Both the position numbers and the translations under genes were made by a program. Below are positions 11,930 through 23,399 of a stretch of 64,000 nucleotides of DNA, in pieces. The notes under the pieces were generated by a model. That model did not search any database. It had not been told where the DNA came from and saw only the letters and a list, made by a program, of their open reading frames with translations. The stretch is from positions 27,056,828 to 27,120,827 of the forward strand of contig NC_092019.1 of NCBI RefSeq assembly GCF_042242105.1, written 5' to 3'. The DNA comes from Pempheris klunzingeri (lineage: Eukaryota; Chordata; Actinopteri; Acropomatiformes; Pempheridae). Position 1 is the stretch's first letter. The number at the start of each line of letters is the position of its first letter.

Positions 11930-12822
11930 TGTTATGATCCTGCTGTCTCTCTCCCTCTTGGGTGTTTTGTCTCCCCCTGTCTGTCGCCGGAGCGGAGTCA
12001 GGAGGGTTACTCCCGGTCATCTACCCACACACCTGCAATAGCCACACACCTGTTCCTCATCAGCAATCCAGCCACCTACTCCTCCCTTGTCTTTATAAGC
12101 TCAGTTCACTCTTTCACTCACTGCCAGATTGTCCGTTCCCGTATGGTGTGATGGAAAAATACTGAAATGACAATTAGTTGTTGATGACCTTTGAAAGCAC
12201 AAGTGTAACAACACTGAGACATGCCAAATGTATATATCTGCCCTGCAACTGATCCTAAGAAAAGGACACGGCGAAAACAGGAAAACACCTGGAGTTGAGT
12301 TTGAGGGCATTTGATCAGAAAACAGGAAACCACCTTGATTTTAGCGTTGGGGAGGATGACCAGAAATTATGGAGTTACCTTGGCTATTGTCGCTCTTTGT
12401 GTCTGTGATTTATAATGCTATGTTTTACTTAGATTCTTACCTTATAAGGAAGAAAACCATTTGTGCTTATGATACGCCCAATTGCCTATAATATTCTGTC
12501 TGATATCTCTTTGTGCCAGTCAACTCCTTCACTCTCCTGTGGTGTGGATGACTTGACTCTCTTTTCCACTACAATGGTTACTTCCGGCTCCTTGTCTCCA
12601 GATTTCCTACCGCTAGATTTAGTATTTGTTCCTTGTCTCGGTCCTGTCTCCCTCTCCGGTTTGCTCCCCCAGGTCTCCACCCCGGTCCGGTCTCTCACTC
12701 TGCCAGCCTGCCCTTCCCGGTTTCTACCTCCTGCCCAGTAGTGAATAAACGTTCCAGTCTCCTAACCATTGTCTCAGTGTCTGTCTGTATTGTGGGTTCA
12801 GCCAGTTCTGTTCTGTATAACA
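11930..12822 (+). mobile_element. Solo LTR (Gypsy-like family A) with internal insertion; TSD ATCAT
   Basis: It starts TGTTATGATCC and ends TATAACA. ATCAT at 11925-11929 is repeated at 12823-12827. The left portion (through ctttataagctcag, a TATA-like promoter, and ccagattgtccgtt) and the right portion (ccccaggtctccaccccggtcc to aataaacgt to tgtgggttcagcc) match the LTRs at 35868-36380 and, reversed, 22753-23242. Those are about 500 bp, so about 380 bp near 12150-12530 is extra and is probably a later insertion of unknown type. aataaac near 12745 is the polyadenylation signal. Confidence 0.8.
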
Positions 12823-12827
12823 ATCAT

Positions 12828-14599
12828 TTACTTTTCTGTGTGCCTGGAACTTAATTATGGCATGTTTAGAGGGTTGCATATAAGCTCAGTTATTTGCGTC
12901 AAATGTTGAATTGGAGCTCCATCTGCTCTCTTAAACCGTCTTTGTTTCCAGATTGCCCCAAACAAATGAAAGGCACTATGCGCATATGCTGAGTCAGTGT
13001 TTGCATTATCAATCTTGCCCCTGTTCATTTACAGGCTTCAGTTAGTGCTTTTAGTTCTGCCATTTGCGCTGAGCACAGTTGGTCGCAACTTTCAGCTTTG
13101 TCGTCACGAAATTTCCATTTTCTTGTTTAATGATTGTAAACCCGGCCTGATTACCCAGGTGGTTCTTCTAGCAGAATCCATCCACGTGATATGTTACATC
13201 CGAATTCAACAATGCTGACAACTCCAAATCTGGTCTTAGTTTCCTAGGGGCTCTCACAATGTCTAATTCCCTGCCTCTTTAATTAGTTCTCAAAGTGGAG
13301 CAGTTTTGATAGCATAGTCTCCAATCTATGCTTATATTGGAGTGGATATGGATAATTTCCTCCACTTATTTAGTATTTGGTTTACTGGTTTATTCATGTC
13401 ACTTAACCAGTACACGGTCTAACTCAGACATGCTAGCATATACCCCCAGGTTTTTACTGGTAAACATGATTTGGACTTGCCCCTGGATTGACTGGGTCTA
13501 TTTGTCTACATTGAGTTGGCTGATCCCTTTGCAGGACTTGGCCATGGGTTTACTGGACAGTCTTGGCGTTGTCCTGTTTGGTTGCATCCCCAGCAGCATC
13601 CTTGTGGGCCTTGTTGAATGAGTCTCCCACCCGTTCCACCCTTCAAGGTTGTGCAGGCAGTCCTTTCAGGTTTGGGGTGTGCTGTTGAGTTCTGTTGTTG
13701 TGTATAGACATTAACATCAACATTAACAACTAGAGGTGCTAGTATGGGAGGGGCAGGCAGTTGTGTGCTAGGTGCAACTGCACATTGACGGCTCGTCATA
13801 TCCCCAGTGTTCAAGCCCATGTGACTTGTATATCAACCAGTGTTAGTACTGTTCCCAGTGTTTCTTCAAATGCTTTTGTCCATTTGTTTCCCCCCATGTG
13901 GATATCAGGGAGTCCAGTAATCAGCCCCTGCATGTCAATTACTCTTACTATTTACTATTACTATTGTGGGTGCAGTACGGTAGGTCTGAGTCTTGAGTCA
14001 TAGTCTCTACTTTCAACTCCAGGCTTCTTCCATTTTTTTTGTTTAAGAGCTTGGATACTATCTCCAAGCTATTGACTATGTTTTTCTCTTCTTTTGACCT
14101 TTCCTTTTTTCTGATAGTGCTGCAATGTTTTAGTGTCATTCAGGATGACCATATTGTGTGGTCTGGAATAGTCCATGCTTCCATGTTTTCTGTCAAAATC
14201 AATATCTCCCTAAATTTGCACCCGACAAAATCAGGCATAATCCAACACTTGTTGTAGTTGAATGTTTCTGTCTGTTTCTTTACTGCTTGTCCTTTATTGC
14301 TTTTAAGGTCATCCCAGAGCTGTCTCAGCATTGCTCTGTAGTGACACCTTTATCCTTTGAATAGAACTTCTTGCTCTTTTAAGTTGCCTCCTCTTACTTT
14401 TGTCTCTTGGTTTGTAATCTTTTATTCAAAGGTCCATATCCACACACTCACTGACATTAAGTCTTCTTTCAGCCAACATGGGTCCAAACCTTCAGTGTGT
14501 CTTTTTTCAGATATACCTTTTAACTTTAATTTGGGGTATTTAACTCCTAAAATAACCACCGGAGTCACTTCTATTCCTTTCTTTTCTTCTTCTTCTTTG
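12828..14599. other. Long AT-rich stretch, no gene supported
   Basis: Several short open frames on both strands lack any domain signal and overlap each other. Direct reading shows no terminal repeats or RT/transposase motifs. It may hold old unrecognisable repeats. Confidence 0.3.
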
Positions 14600-14708
14600 T
14601 ATTTATATAGCGCCAATTCATAACAGAGTTATCTCAAGACACTTACATAAATAGCAGGTCTAGACCAAAATCTTTGATTAAGAGAGAGTCCCCACATGAG
14701 CAAGCATC
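14600..14708 (-). repeat. L2 3' tail fragment, minus strand
   Basis: The text atttatatagcgccaattca, then agttatctcaag, then agcaggtctagaccaaa, then the tgattaagagagagtcccc block is the reverse complement of the 3' end of the L2 family at 55575-55925. Confidence 0.75.
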
Positions 14709-15087
14709 CTTCCTTCATTTTTTATTTATTCCTTTATTTATTTTCCTTTTGGGTATTGTTTTTTTTGGTTTTGCTTCCTCTTCTGACTTCTCTATCCTAA
14801 ATCAGATATTGCTACAGAAATGACAACAATTGGCGTGTTAGTCACTCATTGTCTGTGTTAGATAAAATTAAGATTCAGTAGTGGCAGTGGACACCAGTCA
14901 TTGCTTGTTTACTTATTGTCTTAATGTATTGCTATCAAGTAATAATAATAATATTCTACACAACATGTTCTACACAACATCAGGCAGCAAGGTTGGTTTA
15001 TTACTTAGTATAACAATAGCAGAACACCTTATTCCAAATATACTGTTGTTGTTCAGTCAAAGTAGGACCACATAAACCCCCCTTTCC

Positions 15088-16370
15088 TCAGGTATTTGGT
15101 ATCTTTTCCCGCTGCACCTCCACAGCTATTAATAACTTCTCACAGGCTTCCATTCTGACCACTGAACACTTCACATCGAGTTCAGGGCAAGCAAATGAGT
15201 TGCCAGGTGTTATTCGATAAAAGCGATAAAAGCTGTAAAAGCTTATGCTTTGCACCATCTTGAATGAACATGAAAGATCTTTTGCAACCTTTTCAGAAGC
15301 AACCTGTCCTGTGACAGTGTTTAACAGTTCTTCTGGAATGCTATCAAGGTCAAAAGGGTTCTGCATCTGTCCATTCTGAATGCTCTATGTTCCAGATGGG
15401 TTTTTGAATTATTTTCGTCAGGTCTTTCAGGATACGCTGTGGGGACATGTCTTGCCATTAGCCATCTTGTGAGAGCTGCCTTTCTTAATGTAAAGCCAAG
15501 AACTCCACCCATGTATCCCTCTCAACAAATCTTCCTTGTTGCATGACTGTGTAAGCTTCAGGCTGGAGTTGAAAGTCTGCTTCACACTCAGAATATGCAG
15601 CAACAGATCAGCACCCTTCAGAAAGTTGAACCACTATGCTAAGTTTGCAAACTCTAATTCGAGAACATTTGGATACTGTTGTGGATCGTAATAAGTTCAA
15701 TCTCCAAGTCTTGTTATTAGCATGGAATGCATGTTGCACATCTCTCAAGAGCTGCTCTTGTTTTCCAGTTATTGGACTTAGAGCTTGTTTTATAAGCCAT
15801 GATTGTATAGCTTTCCAGAAGATCCTGAACAAAGTTTCAGAGGTAATTTAATGCTCCTAACTCCTCTTGCCAGTTGTTTGCCACTCTGTATTTGTCAAGC
15901 TGTTTCCTCAGCATACACATTTGACTCAGTCAGTAAGTCAAAGAGGCCGCCATCACCATAGAGCTTGCTGATGCTTGCCAGGTAAGACATGATAATGTGC
16001 ATACCGCCTATTTTCATTGTTATCTTTCCTTGTAAAGAGGGTAGTTTGCTCCATAAGATCTTGTGCTTTGCAATAGATAGCAAGGTTGGCAGTCACTAGG
16101 ATGTGATTTATCCTAGTTCTTCTGCAAGCGGTACAAGCCATATTAAATCTTTATATATAGTCAAAAGATCACGAGGTGATTCTCTTATGGAAGGCATGTA
16201 GAGAGCACTGGATAGAGCACAGGAAGTATCTTATGGTAAGGCACTGAATGCAGACCATGCTGGGACATTCAGTTGATTGTCACTTGCATTCCAAACAAAC
16301 TCTGTTCTATCTGCTGCTATTGAGACTGCAGTGTCTGAGTTCATCATCTGAGGTTTGGGAAGTTCAGGTG
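15088..16370 (-). pseudogene. Decayed minus-strand protein of unrecognised family
   Basis: Reading the minus strand from about 16370 down to 15088 and switching frame at a few points gives a coherent chain of about 420 codons. In order it contains SDTAVSIAADRTEFVWN, PSIRESPRDLLTIYKDL, HILVTANLAIYCKAQDLM, KITMKIGGMHIIMSYLASI, KLYGDGGLFDLLTESNVYAE, KQEQLLRDVQHAFHANNKTW and FDLDSIPEELLNTVTGQVAS. Stops and shifts interrupt it (for example near 16070, 15840 and 15510), so it is a pseudogene. I recall similar text in uncharacterised, probably transposon-borne fish proteins but cannot name a family, and no catalytic motif is certain. The transposon-rich setting favours a mobile-element protein. Confidence 0.5.
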
Positions 16371-16997
16371 GTTCTGGTCGCTTTGGAGATTTAATGTACC
16401 AGGAATCAACATTGAAATAGTAATGAGTTACTTACAATAATACTTATTACACATAGAACATTTAAGGAGGCAACAAAGGTCTCTTTCCAATGAACCAATA
16501 AGATTACAAGTGATTGTGAAAAGATACTCACTATAATAAAAAAAGACATCATCAACAACACTAAATGACAAATTACATTTACCTGTGTAGTTTGTCTCTA
16601 TCCAAATCCCATGTATTTAAAGCAGCTAGAGATCTCTGTGAAACATTTGCAATGGTTTTCTCTGCTGTGGTGATTTCAGTACACAACAGTTGCCATTGAA
16701 TGAGTCGAGTGCTTCCCATCTAGACTAGACTAGCCTTCATTTTGATCAAAGTTGTTAATGACTGCATCAACCTCTGACATGGAAACATGGCCAAGTGACT
16801 CAACTATGCACAAATAATAGTATAAATAATTATAATAGTATAATAATGAGTGTCTGCAGGCAACAGTGAAGTATGGTGGAGGTTTCTTTTTAAGTTTGGG
16901 GATTTGGTCAGGGTTAATGGTGTCCTTAATGCTGAGAAATACATGCAGTGTCATCATTGAGGCACCTAATGTCTTGATTAACATGCTATGTAGCACA

Positions 16998-17155
16998 GGC
17001 CTTTAAAGTGGCTGTAATTAAACCTCCTCTTAAAGAGCCAACTCTTGCTTCAGGCATGTTAGCTAACTACGGACCTATATCTAGCCTTCCCTTTCTCCCC
17101 AAGATTCTTGAGAAAGCAGTCGCCAATCAGTTGGGTGACTTTCTCTGAAATCTAA
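16998..17155 (+). pseudogene. L2 reverse transcriptase fragment
   Basis: The + strand reads AFKVAVIKPPLKEPTL, then LANYGPISSLPFLPKILEKAVANQL, the N-terminal RT block also present at 52640-52790. Nothing follows it, so this is an internal fragment of an L2 element. Confidence 0.75.
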
Positions 17156-17363
17156 ACAAGGAACTATGATCTTAACCCACATGTTACCCCACATCCCGCT
17201 GTGTGAATCTTCAGGTCACTGTCAGCATGTTTCTCTAACAAGCGACAGTCTATCTTGCACTACCTGTAGCACGGCGCAGCTATCACCTGCAACCTTGGTA
17301 ACCCTGACAACTGAGCATCACTCCCCATCTGGAAGCGCCAGCCAACCCAACACAATCAGACAG

Positions 17364-17796
17364 TGTTATGTCTCTTCAAGTTTGTTAAGTTTAATTCATG
17401 TGTTTTTCTGGTACTTTCTGTTTTATTGTGGTGTTCAACTTTTCCCTCTCATTTCACGTCCCTTGACTTCCTGCCCTTGTGTGTCTCCTACTTCTGTGAT
17501 TGTCTGGCCCGCCCTGATTGTTTCATCCTGTGCCACCTTACCTGGTGTATGCATTTTCTGTGTTTTCCCCTGTCCTGTGCCAGATAATCTTGTACCCTTG
17601 TATCAAGCATTCCAGTGTCTTTAGTCAGTGTTAGTGAGAGTTCCTTGTGAGAGTTTTGAGTCTAATCAGATAGATACCAACCTGAGTCTAGTCGGGTTGG
17701 TATCTATTAGTAAGTGTTTCTTGTGAGAGGCTGTTTTTTGGTGCCTTGGCCTTGTTGAGCTTTCAAGTCCATCTGTGTGTGCTTCTGGTCATAACA
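17364..17796 (+). mobile_element. Solo LTR with 5-bp target duplication GACAG
   Basis: The 433-bp unit begins TGTTATG and ends CATAACA, a perfect 7-bp inverted pair. GACAG at 17359-17363 is repeated at 17797-17801. Internal text (gtctggcccgccctgattg, then cctgtcctgtgccag) resembles the LTR of the Gypsy element at 39881-40494 read on its own strand, so it is probably a related family. No internal region remains. Confidence 0.8.
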
Positions 17797-17817
17797 GACA
17801 GCTTGTAACAGGAGTGT

Positions 17818-18165
17818 TTAGGACTCAAATGCAGCACACTGTAGACACAAAAAATCAAAGTTACTTTTATTACACTTGGCAAGTAGGTGAATGCATTTCA
17901 GAATAACAATCTGATTTGACAGAAGTTGTTGGGACCAGAACGAGGTATGCCGAGATGCCATGCAGCGTAGGTCAGTCTCCGTCTCCTGGTGCATCCTCTC
18001 TGACTGCCCTTTGGACTGTGGATGGAATCCAGAAGACAGACTGGCTGTAGCCCCCACCAGTTTGCAGAACGCTCTCCAGATGGAAGTGAACAAGGGACCC
18101 TGGTTGGAGACAGTGTCAGCAGGGAGGCCATGCCGGTGAAAGACGTGCAGTAACATCAGTTCTGC
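17818..18165 (-). pseudogene. Gypsy integrase core fragment
   Basis: The minus strand encodes the middle of a Gypsy integrase: FHRHGLPADTVSNQGPLF, then WRAFCKLVGATASLSSGFHP, then QSERMHQE. The second catalytic Asp, normally in a SD-x-G-P motif, is Asn here (SNQGP). The downstream Glu region is kept. The frame ends within the fragment and the coding text stops at about 18170, beside a head-to-head partner on the + strand. Confidence 0.75.
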
Positions 18166-18304
18166 TGTCTCCTAGCATCCCGGATAGACCGACACATCCA
18201 CGCATGGTGGCAGGGGCAGGCAGACCAACGCTTTGTGACTCGACCACGCACCCCTGACTACGGGGAACGACACAGATGGCTGACCCACAAGGAAGCCTGA
18301 GCTC

Positions 18305-19023
18305 ATGCAAGTAAGCCGCACCAGTCTCACCACAGAGGAGGCACCGCTGGCAGGTGAACCTCTGCCTCTACTGTGGTTGGTCAGGTCACTTCGTCTCACG
18401 GTGTCCAGCAAACAACTGCTGGTGAGTTGCACCAACAAATTATTACCTCCTCAACATCCCCTGTGCCACGCTCGTTTGCTGCTAGCAGGCGACTCGCACA
18501 CCCTCATGCAAGCCTCATCGACGAGGACCTGGCTCTGCAGCTTGGCATCGACCGGACTCCCATGCCTGAAGTGGATCCTGCCAGCACCCTCAATGGTCAC
18601 CTCCTGGGAACGGTCACTTGCCAAACAGTGCCTGTCCAAACGCTCCTGTCCAGTAACCACCACGCGGCCATCCAGTTCGACATCCTACAGTCTCCTCGGC
18701 TTCCTCTCATCCTGGGTTACTGTCATCATCTCCACCACCTTGGAGCTCTTGGAGAGTGCCAACATCTTTACCACTTGGTCCGCATACGAGCAGAAACTGA
18801 GTGTAAGACACCCCCACCGGACTCTATGAGTGATGCCCTTCAGTCTCAAAAACACCCCAGCTGTCTTTTCCAGGCCCTCAACAATGACGTGCTCCAAAAC
18901 ATGCTAAACAAGCATGTGTTCATATACCTGGATGACATCCTGCTGATGACAACCATGTTCAGGCGGTGCTGCAGCGGCTTCTGGAGAACTCTCTTTTCGT
19001 CAAAGCCAGGAAATGTGAGTTAG
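18305..19023 (+). pseudogene. Gypsy Gag zinc knuckle / protease / RT fragments, frame-broken
   Basis: Three pieces in three frames are in Gypsy order. At 18363-18404 is a CX2CX4HX4C zinc knuckle (CLYCGWSGHFVSRC). At about 18480-18715 is a retropepsin-like region (IDEDLALQLGI, then ILQSPRLPLILGY) whose expected DSGA is altered. At about 18870-19020 is an RT piece with an intact LDDIL box (FIYLDDILL). Text between protease and RT is much shorter than in an intact element, so internal deletion is likely. The piece lies head to head with the integrase fragment at 17818-18165. Confidence 0.7.
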
Positions 19024-19579
19024 ATTTTTATGTATAACTCCTCTTCTGTTTATTTTTGACTTAATTGATTTAAATGATTGGGGGCAGACCCAGTCTGTAT
19101 TGGATTTTGTGTGTGTAACTGTTCTAATGGAGGTACAGAGAAGCATTTAGGACAGCAGTTCTGCCTCTGGCCATATTTCTAGATAAGAGAGCTGCTCTCT
19201 CTGAATCAGACTAGGTCTTTCCCAGAAAGCCAATTACTGACGATTACCTATGAAGCCCACATTGTTTGCTGGAAATGGGTTATTAACTGCTGCAAATTGC
19301 ATATGTATTACAGGTTAGTGAATTTATATAGTTATACAGAATAGTTTTTAACATAAATATTTTGGCCAGTTTACAACTATAGAAAAGGGTTAGGCTTGTC
19401 TGAGTGAATCAAATTTAGAAGAGGGCATGACAAATCAACCATTTCATCCCCAAGCCCCCCCTCCGAAGCCAGCTCTACCCCAAGCCTTCAACCTGTTCCC
19501 GTCCCCCATACGCACCATACTTACTGATCCTTACTGCACCATTCCCCTTAGTCAGCTGCAGATGGTGTAGTGCACTGAG

Positions 19580-19745
19580 GCCAATATGAAACAGCTGCAG
19601 AGCACATTTGCCCTGCCTCTCAGAGGAGCATGCAGACTGTCTTTATGCTGACAGCCCGAACTCTGAGTCCTCTGCCTACCATAGAGACACCTAGAAGCCA
19701 ATATGAAACAGCTGCAGAACCCTTTTCCCCTGCCTCTCAGAGGAT
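19580..19745 (+). repeat. Imperfect direct duplication of about 50 bp
   Basis: The block gccaatatgaaacagctgca followed by ccctgcctctcagagga occurs at about 19580-19625 and again at about 19697-19745, some 117 bp apart, with a few substitutions. Confidence 0.75.
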
Positions 19746-20897
19746 AGTTGGGAATATTGGGAAATTTGGCAGCCCCTAGTGATGTGATTAGGTTCAGGCA
19801 CTAGGAGAGGGGTGGTTGAGGTCAGGGTAAAGGATGGTACGGATGTGTAGTGTGAAATGTGTCCTCTCTGTATGATGCTGAATAGCCTGCAGAAAAGGCA
19901 TCTTCATCCTCTCAGTCTGTTTGTCATTCTTACTGTCTGTCTGTCTGTTCTGTGGAAGGATTCTTGAAGCTGTCCACCTCAATTACAGCTTTATCAGTGC
20001 TAAAGAAGCTTTGTGTCTTGGAATCTTTTGAAAGGTATTGTAAGACGTCCTGGAGGGCCCTCTAGTGGCCAAAACAGAATTGTGGCCTTTTAAAATGCCT
20101 TGGTATTTCAAGAAATCTTAGTAACTGAGATATGACCAACATACACAATATGATAAAAAGGTGTTGTTGCAAAAAATAAATGTGTTTAAAAAACAAGTAT
20201 TCCCCAATTTAGCAGGCCATTCTCAGTCATTTGGAATAGGTTTTTATTTAAGATCTTTGGGAGACACTTGATGTACTGCATATGGAGGTTAGTCAGGCCT
20301 CTAACCTAGAGGCTCTCCAAGGCTGTTCCAAACTACCAGAACATACTCCCACCTTAGCAAACAGGGGTATGCCCTGTGTATATATTTTCTGTATATTTTT
20401 CTTTCTGTTTATAGTTTTTTATTGCCTTTTTGTCTTCCTGTCCAGTCATCTTTCCCCCCTATCTTCCACTTTGGTCTTGGAATGTAAAATCCAAATTTGT
20501 GTTTTGTGTGATTTGCGTTTTGTGTGATTTGCCACTGTGATGTGGTGCGGTCGAAAAATGTTCTGTGTTTAGTTTATAGGGCAAAGGTTTCTTTCAATAG
20601 GGTACTAGTTAGGAATACATTTTGGGAAGTTGAATGATGATGACAGTTAGTTGATTGGATTATGGTTAGGTTTAAGGAATGGGGTTAGGATTAGGATTAG
20701 TGGGGTTAGGAAAAAAGAAAACATTTATGGGAAATGAATGGTCGTGGTTGTTGATCCCGAACCAGGATTAAAGTCAGGGTGATGTTCGCTCCAGAATGAA
20801 AATGGTAGGTTTAAGCATTGAAGTTGACTGGTTAAGATTAAGGTTTGCTCACCAGGCAGGATTTAGAACGCAGGATTGTTCCACCAACATGTGTTGG
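19746..20897. other. No recognised gene
   Basis: No coding or mobile motif was read. A purine-rich degenerate run of ggttagg-like units lies near 20660-20715. Confidence 0.3.
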
Positions 20898-21128
20898 TGA
20901 ATGTAGACACCCTCTCTACATTTAAGAGTAGACTAAAAACCTTCCTTTTTGGCAAGGCATATAGTTAAGGGCTGGATCAGGCCTTAGACCAGCCCCTAGT
21001 TATGCTGCTATAGGCTTAGACTGCCGGGGGACTCCTATGGTGCACTGGGCTCCTCCTCCTCTCTATTCTCTATCCTCCTCTTCCTCTCCATTATGTCTCA
21101 TGTCAGCCTAATGTCTGCCACTAGTTAG
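20898..21128 (+). repeat. L2 fragment: ORF2 C terminus plus start of 3' UTR
   Basis: The fragment reads [15 protein letters not shown] then a stop, followed by the agggctggatcaggccttag UTR text, the same junction as at 53965-54180 in the longer L2 copy. It is truncated at both ends. Confidence 0.8.
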
Positions 21129-21696
21129 TGGCCTTAAGTCAACATTGTTTATTATCCTACTTTCTTATCCAGACACAGCTCAAACTGACTCCTTTTGTAG
21201 CTGAAAGAAAAAGGGGGTTTATCAATCCACTTTCCCCTAGTACAAAAAATGAAAAGTCTGCACTTTATTTGTGAAACGTGAAATTTAGGACAGACTCAGA
21301 AATGCACAGTGAAGTCACAACTACTTCCCATTGTGTGGTTAAACTTGGAAATCTGATGCCTCGCCATGGCCACACCAAGTCTTGTACCAACTGTGAACAA
21401 CTTTTCATCATTAAGGTCTTTTATATATGCTGGCCAAGTCTGAAGGGGATCTGATTAACCTCCGTCTAGGGGGAGAGTTTGTGACTTCCTTTTGGGTTTA
21501 GATCATGGTACCAAGGGACATTTTTTTTTACATCTTGGGATGTTACAATTGCTCACCAGTTCTGGTACATGTAGGTGAAACACACAGTGAGGAATAAACT
21601 GATGATAATTTGTAGGGGGCAGTATTGAGCCTACTTGCTACACCTAGGCTCAATAACCACATCAGATGTCCACACTGTATTCCTTGTGACACCAAT

Positions 21697-21895
21697 GGCG
21701 CGTTTCCACTAGTACCTACTTGGCTCTACTCGGCTCGACTCGACTCGACTCGACTACAGTTGCGTACCACCTCAAAGTGGGCAGGGTCGTCATAGCAAGG
21801 CGGCCCGAAACTCCAGTGGCGTAATTTGTATATGGCACGAACACACACAACTAAGGACATGGAGCGTTTGGTTTGGTTTGCATTTGGTTTGCATG
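21697..21895 (+). repeat. Partial MITE, left part, same family as 22291-22740
   Basis: It opens ggcgcgtttccac and carries a run of cgact units, then the gttgcgtaccacctcaaagtg and gtggcgtaatttgtatatgg blocks also seen at 22350-22440. It stops at 21895, where a minus-strand SINE begins. Confidence 0.7.
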
Positions 21896-22150
21896 GAGTA
21901 CATCCATCCATCCATTATCTATACCCCTTATCTGTCAAGGTCACGGGGGAGCTGGAGCCAATCCCAGCTGACTTCGGGCAAGAGGCAGGGTACACCCTGG
22001 TCTGGTCGCCAGCCAATCACACTTAGAGACAGACAACCACTCACACCTATGGGAAATTCAGTCACCAATTAACCTAACCTGCATGTCTTTGGACCTGGAA
22101 CCTTCTTGCTGTGAGGCAAGAGTGCTAACCACCGCGCCACCATGCTGCCC
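21896..22150 (-). repeat. Composite SINE with ATGG tail, minus strand
   Basis: The reverse complement reads a tRNA-like head (ggcgcggtggttagcac, then cctcacagcaagaag), the aaagacatgcaggttaggtt block and a tail ending in ataatggatggatgga. Same family as 33050-33368 and the split copy at 39012-39715. Confidence 0.75.
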
Positions 22151-22290
22151 AAGGGGATAACATTAAAGAGAAAATGTGTTTTTTATTGCCTGCAGGTGGT
22201 GCTATGACTATAAGTCAATGTAAGCATTAGATAAGGACTCATGCAGGTGAAGTTTGGGGCAGACTGGACAGTTTACAGTTGAGTTACTAT

Positions 22291-22740
22291 TGGTGCTTTT
22301 CGATTACACAGTTTTAGCTCTACTGGCCTCGACTCGAGTCATTTTCCATTACAGTTGCGTACCACCTCAAAGTGGATGGGGTCATCATAGCAAGCTGGCC
22401 CGAAACTCCAGTGGCGTAATTTGTATATGGCACAAACACAACACAACTAAGGACATAGAGTGGTTGGTTTGCGTGTAGCCCTGTACCTCGTTCACAGAAA
22501 TAATAAAAACGCCGGATTTGATTCTTGTGAACGAGTCGCTCTCATGACTCATCCAGTGACGTCACTCCCTGGCCAATCAGCGGCCTGCAGTCTGTTGACG
22601 TCACATTTTTGGCTCGACTCAGCTCGCTTGGAACCCCGGCTGAGTAGGTACTAAAAAAGTACCTGGTACCAGGTACTATCGTCTAGTGGAAAACCCTACA
22701 GGTCGAGTTGAGTTGAGTAGGTGCTTGTGGAAAAGCGCCA
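22291..22740. mobile_element. MITE, 450 bp, with GGYGCTTTTC-type inverted ends
   Basis: The left end tggtgcttttcgattacac mirrors the right end, whose complement is tggcgcttttccacaagcac. TAT lies on both sides (22288-22290 and 22741-22743), compatible with a 3-bp target duplication. The body has cgactcgactc-like runs and many short palindromes. A PIF/Harbinger-like origin is plausible from the short duplication, but no transposase is present to prove it. Confidence 0.6.
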
Positions 22741-22752
22741 TATTTCTTTTTC

Positions 22753-23242
22753 TGTTATGCGGAACTAAACCAGCTGAACCCACAACGCAGACACAGAACA
22801 ACTGGGTGGTTGGGAGACAGATGGGTTTATTTACACCAACGGATAGGAGCAAGGTCGGGGAAAAGGGGCTAGCGGAAGCAGGACCCGGGGTGGGGACCAG
22901 GGAAGACAACCAGGTGGAGCAGGGAGCAGGAGCAGGACGGAGAAGGAGACAAAAACTGAAACCAGGACAGAGAGCAAACACGAGCAAAATCACAAGTAGT
23001 CTTGGAGAAAGGAGCCTGAAGTGTACCAAGTGCAACGAACAATCTGGCAGTGAGTGGTGATCTGGGCTGGGCTTATGTAGGCAGGGAAGGAGTGGGTGGC
23101 TTGATTGGAGATTCAGTTGTGTGTGAATTGCCGGTGCATGGGCGGAGTGACCTGGAGTAACCTCTGCTCAGGTGGCAGGAAGAGGGAGACAGCACAGGAG
23201 GGAGAAAGGGCAGGGGAGATAGAAACCAACAGGATCCTAACA
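22753..23242 (-). mobile_element. Solo LTR (Gypsy-like family A), minus strand; TSD TTTTC
   Basis: The 490-bp unit starts TGTTATGCGG on the + strand and ends CCTAACA. TTTTC at 22748-22752 is repeated at 23243-23247. The reverse complement closely matches the LTR at 35868-36380, including the taataaac-like signal region and a TATA-like acataagcccag. No internal region is left. Confidence 0.85.
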
Positions 23243-23399
23243 TTTTCATGGCGAAATTCTACACATCACCCCAGCTTTACTTTACTGTGGACAAACACAG
23301 TTCGAAACCTACATGATCTTTGGAATCTACACAATGGAGGGGATCTTATTATTCTACTAAAAGAAATTTATTAAAGTTTGGATCTGTTTGGATATCTGG

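Noticed and set aside
12997..14364. Several 60-100 codon frames on both strands
   Set aside because: Mutually overlapping, low-complexity Phe/Leu/Ser-rich reading of AT-rich DNA, with no motifs.
22676..23060. Frames of about 120 codons on both strands over 22676-23060
   Set aside because: They lie mostly inside a solo LTR bounded by TTTTC duplications, and the same pattern recurs in the LTR at 35868.
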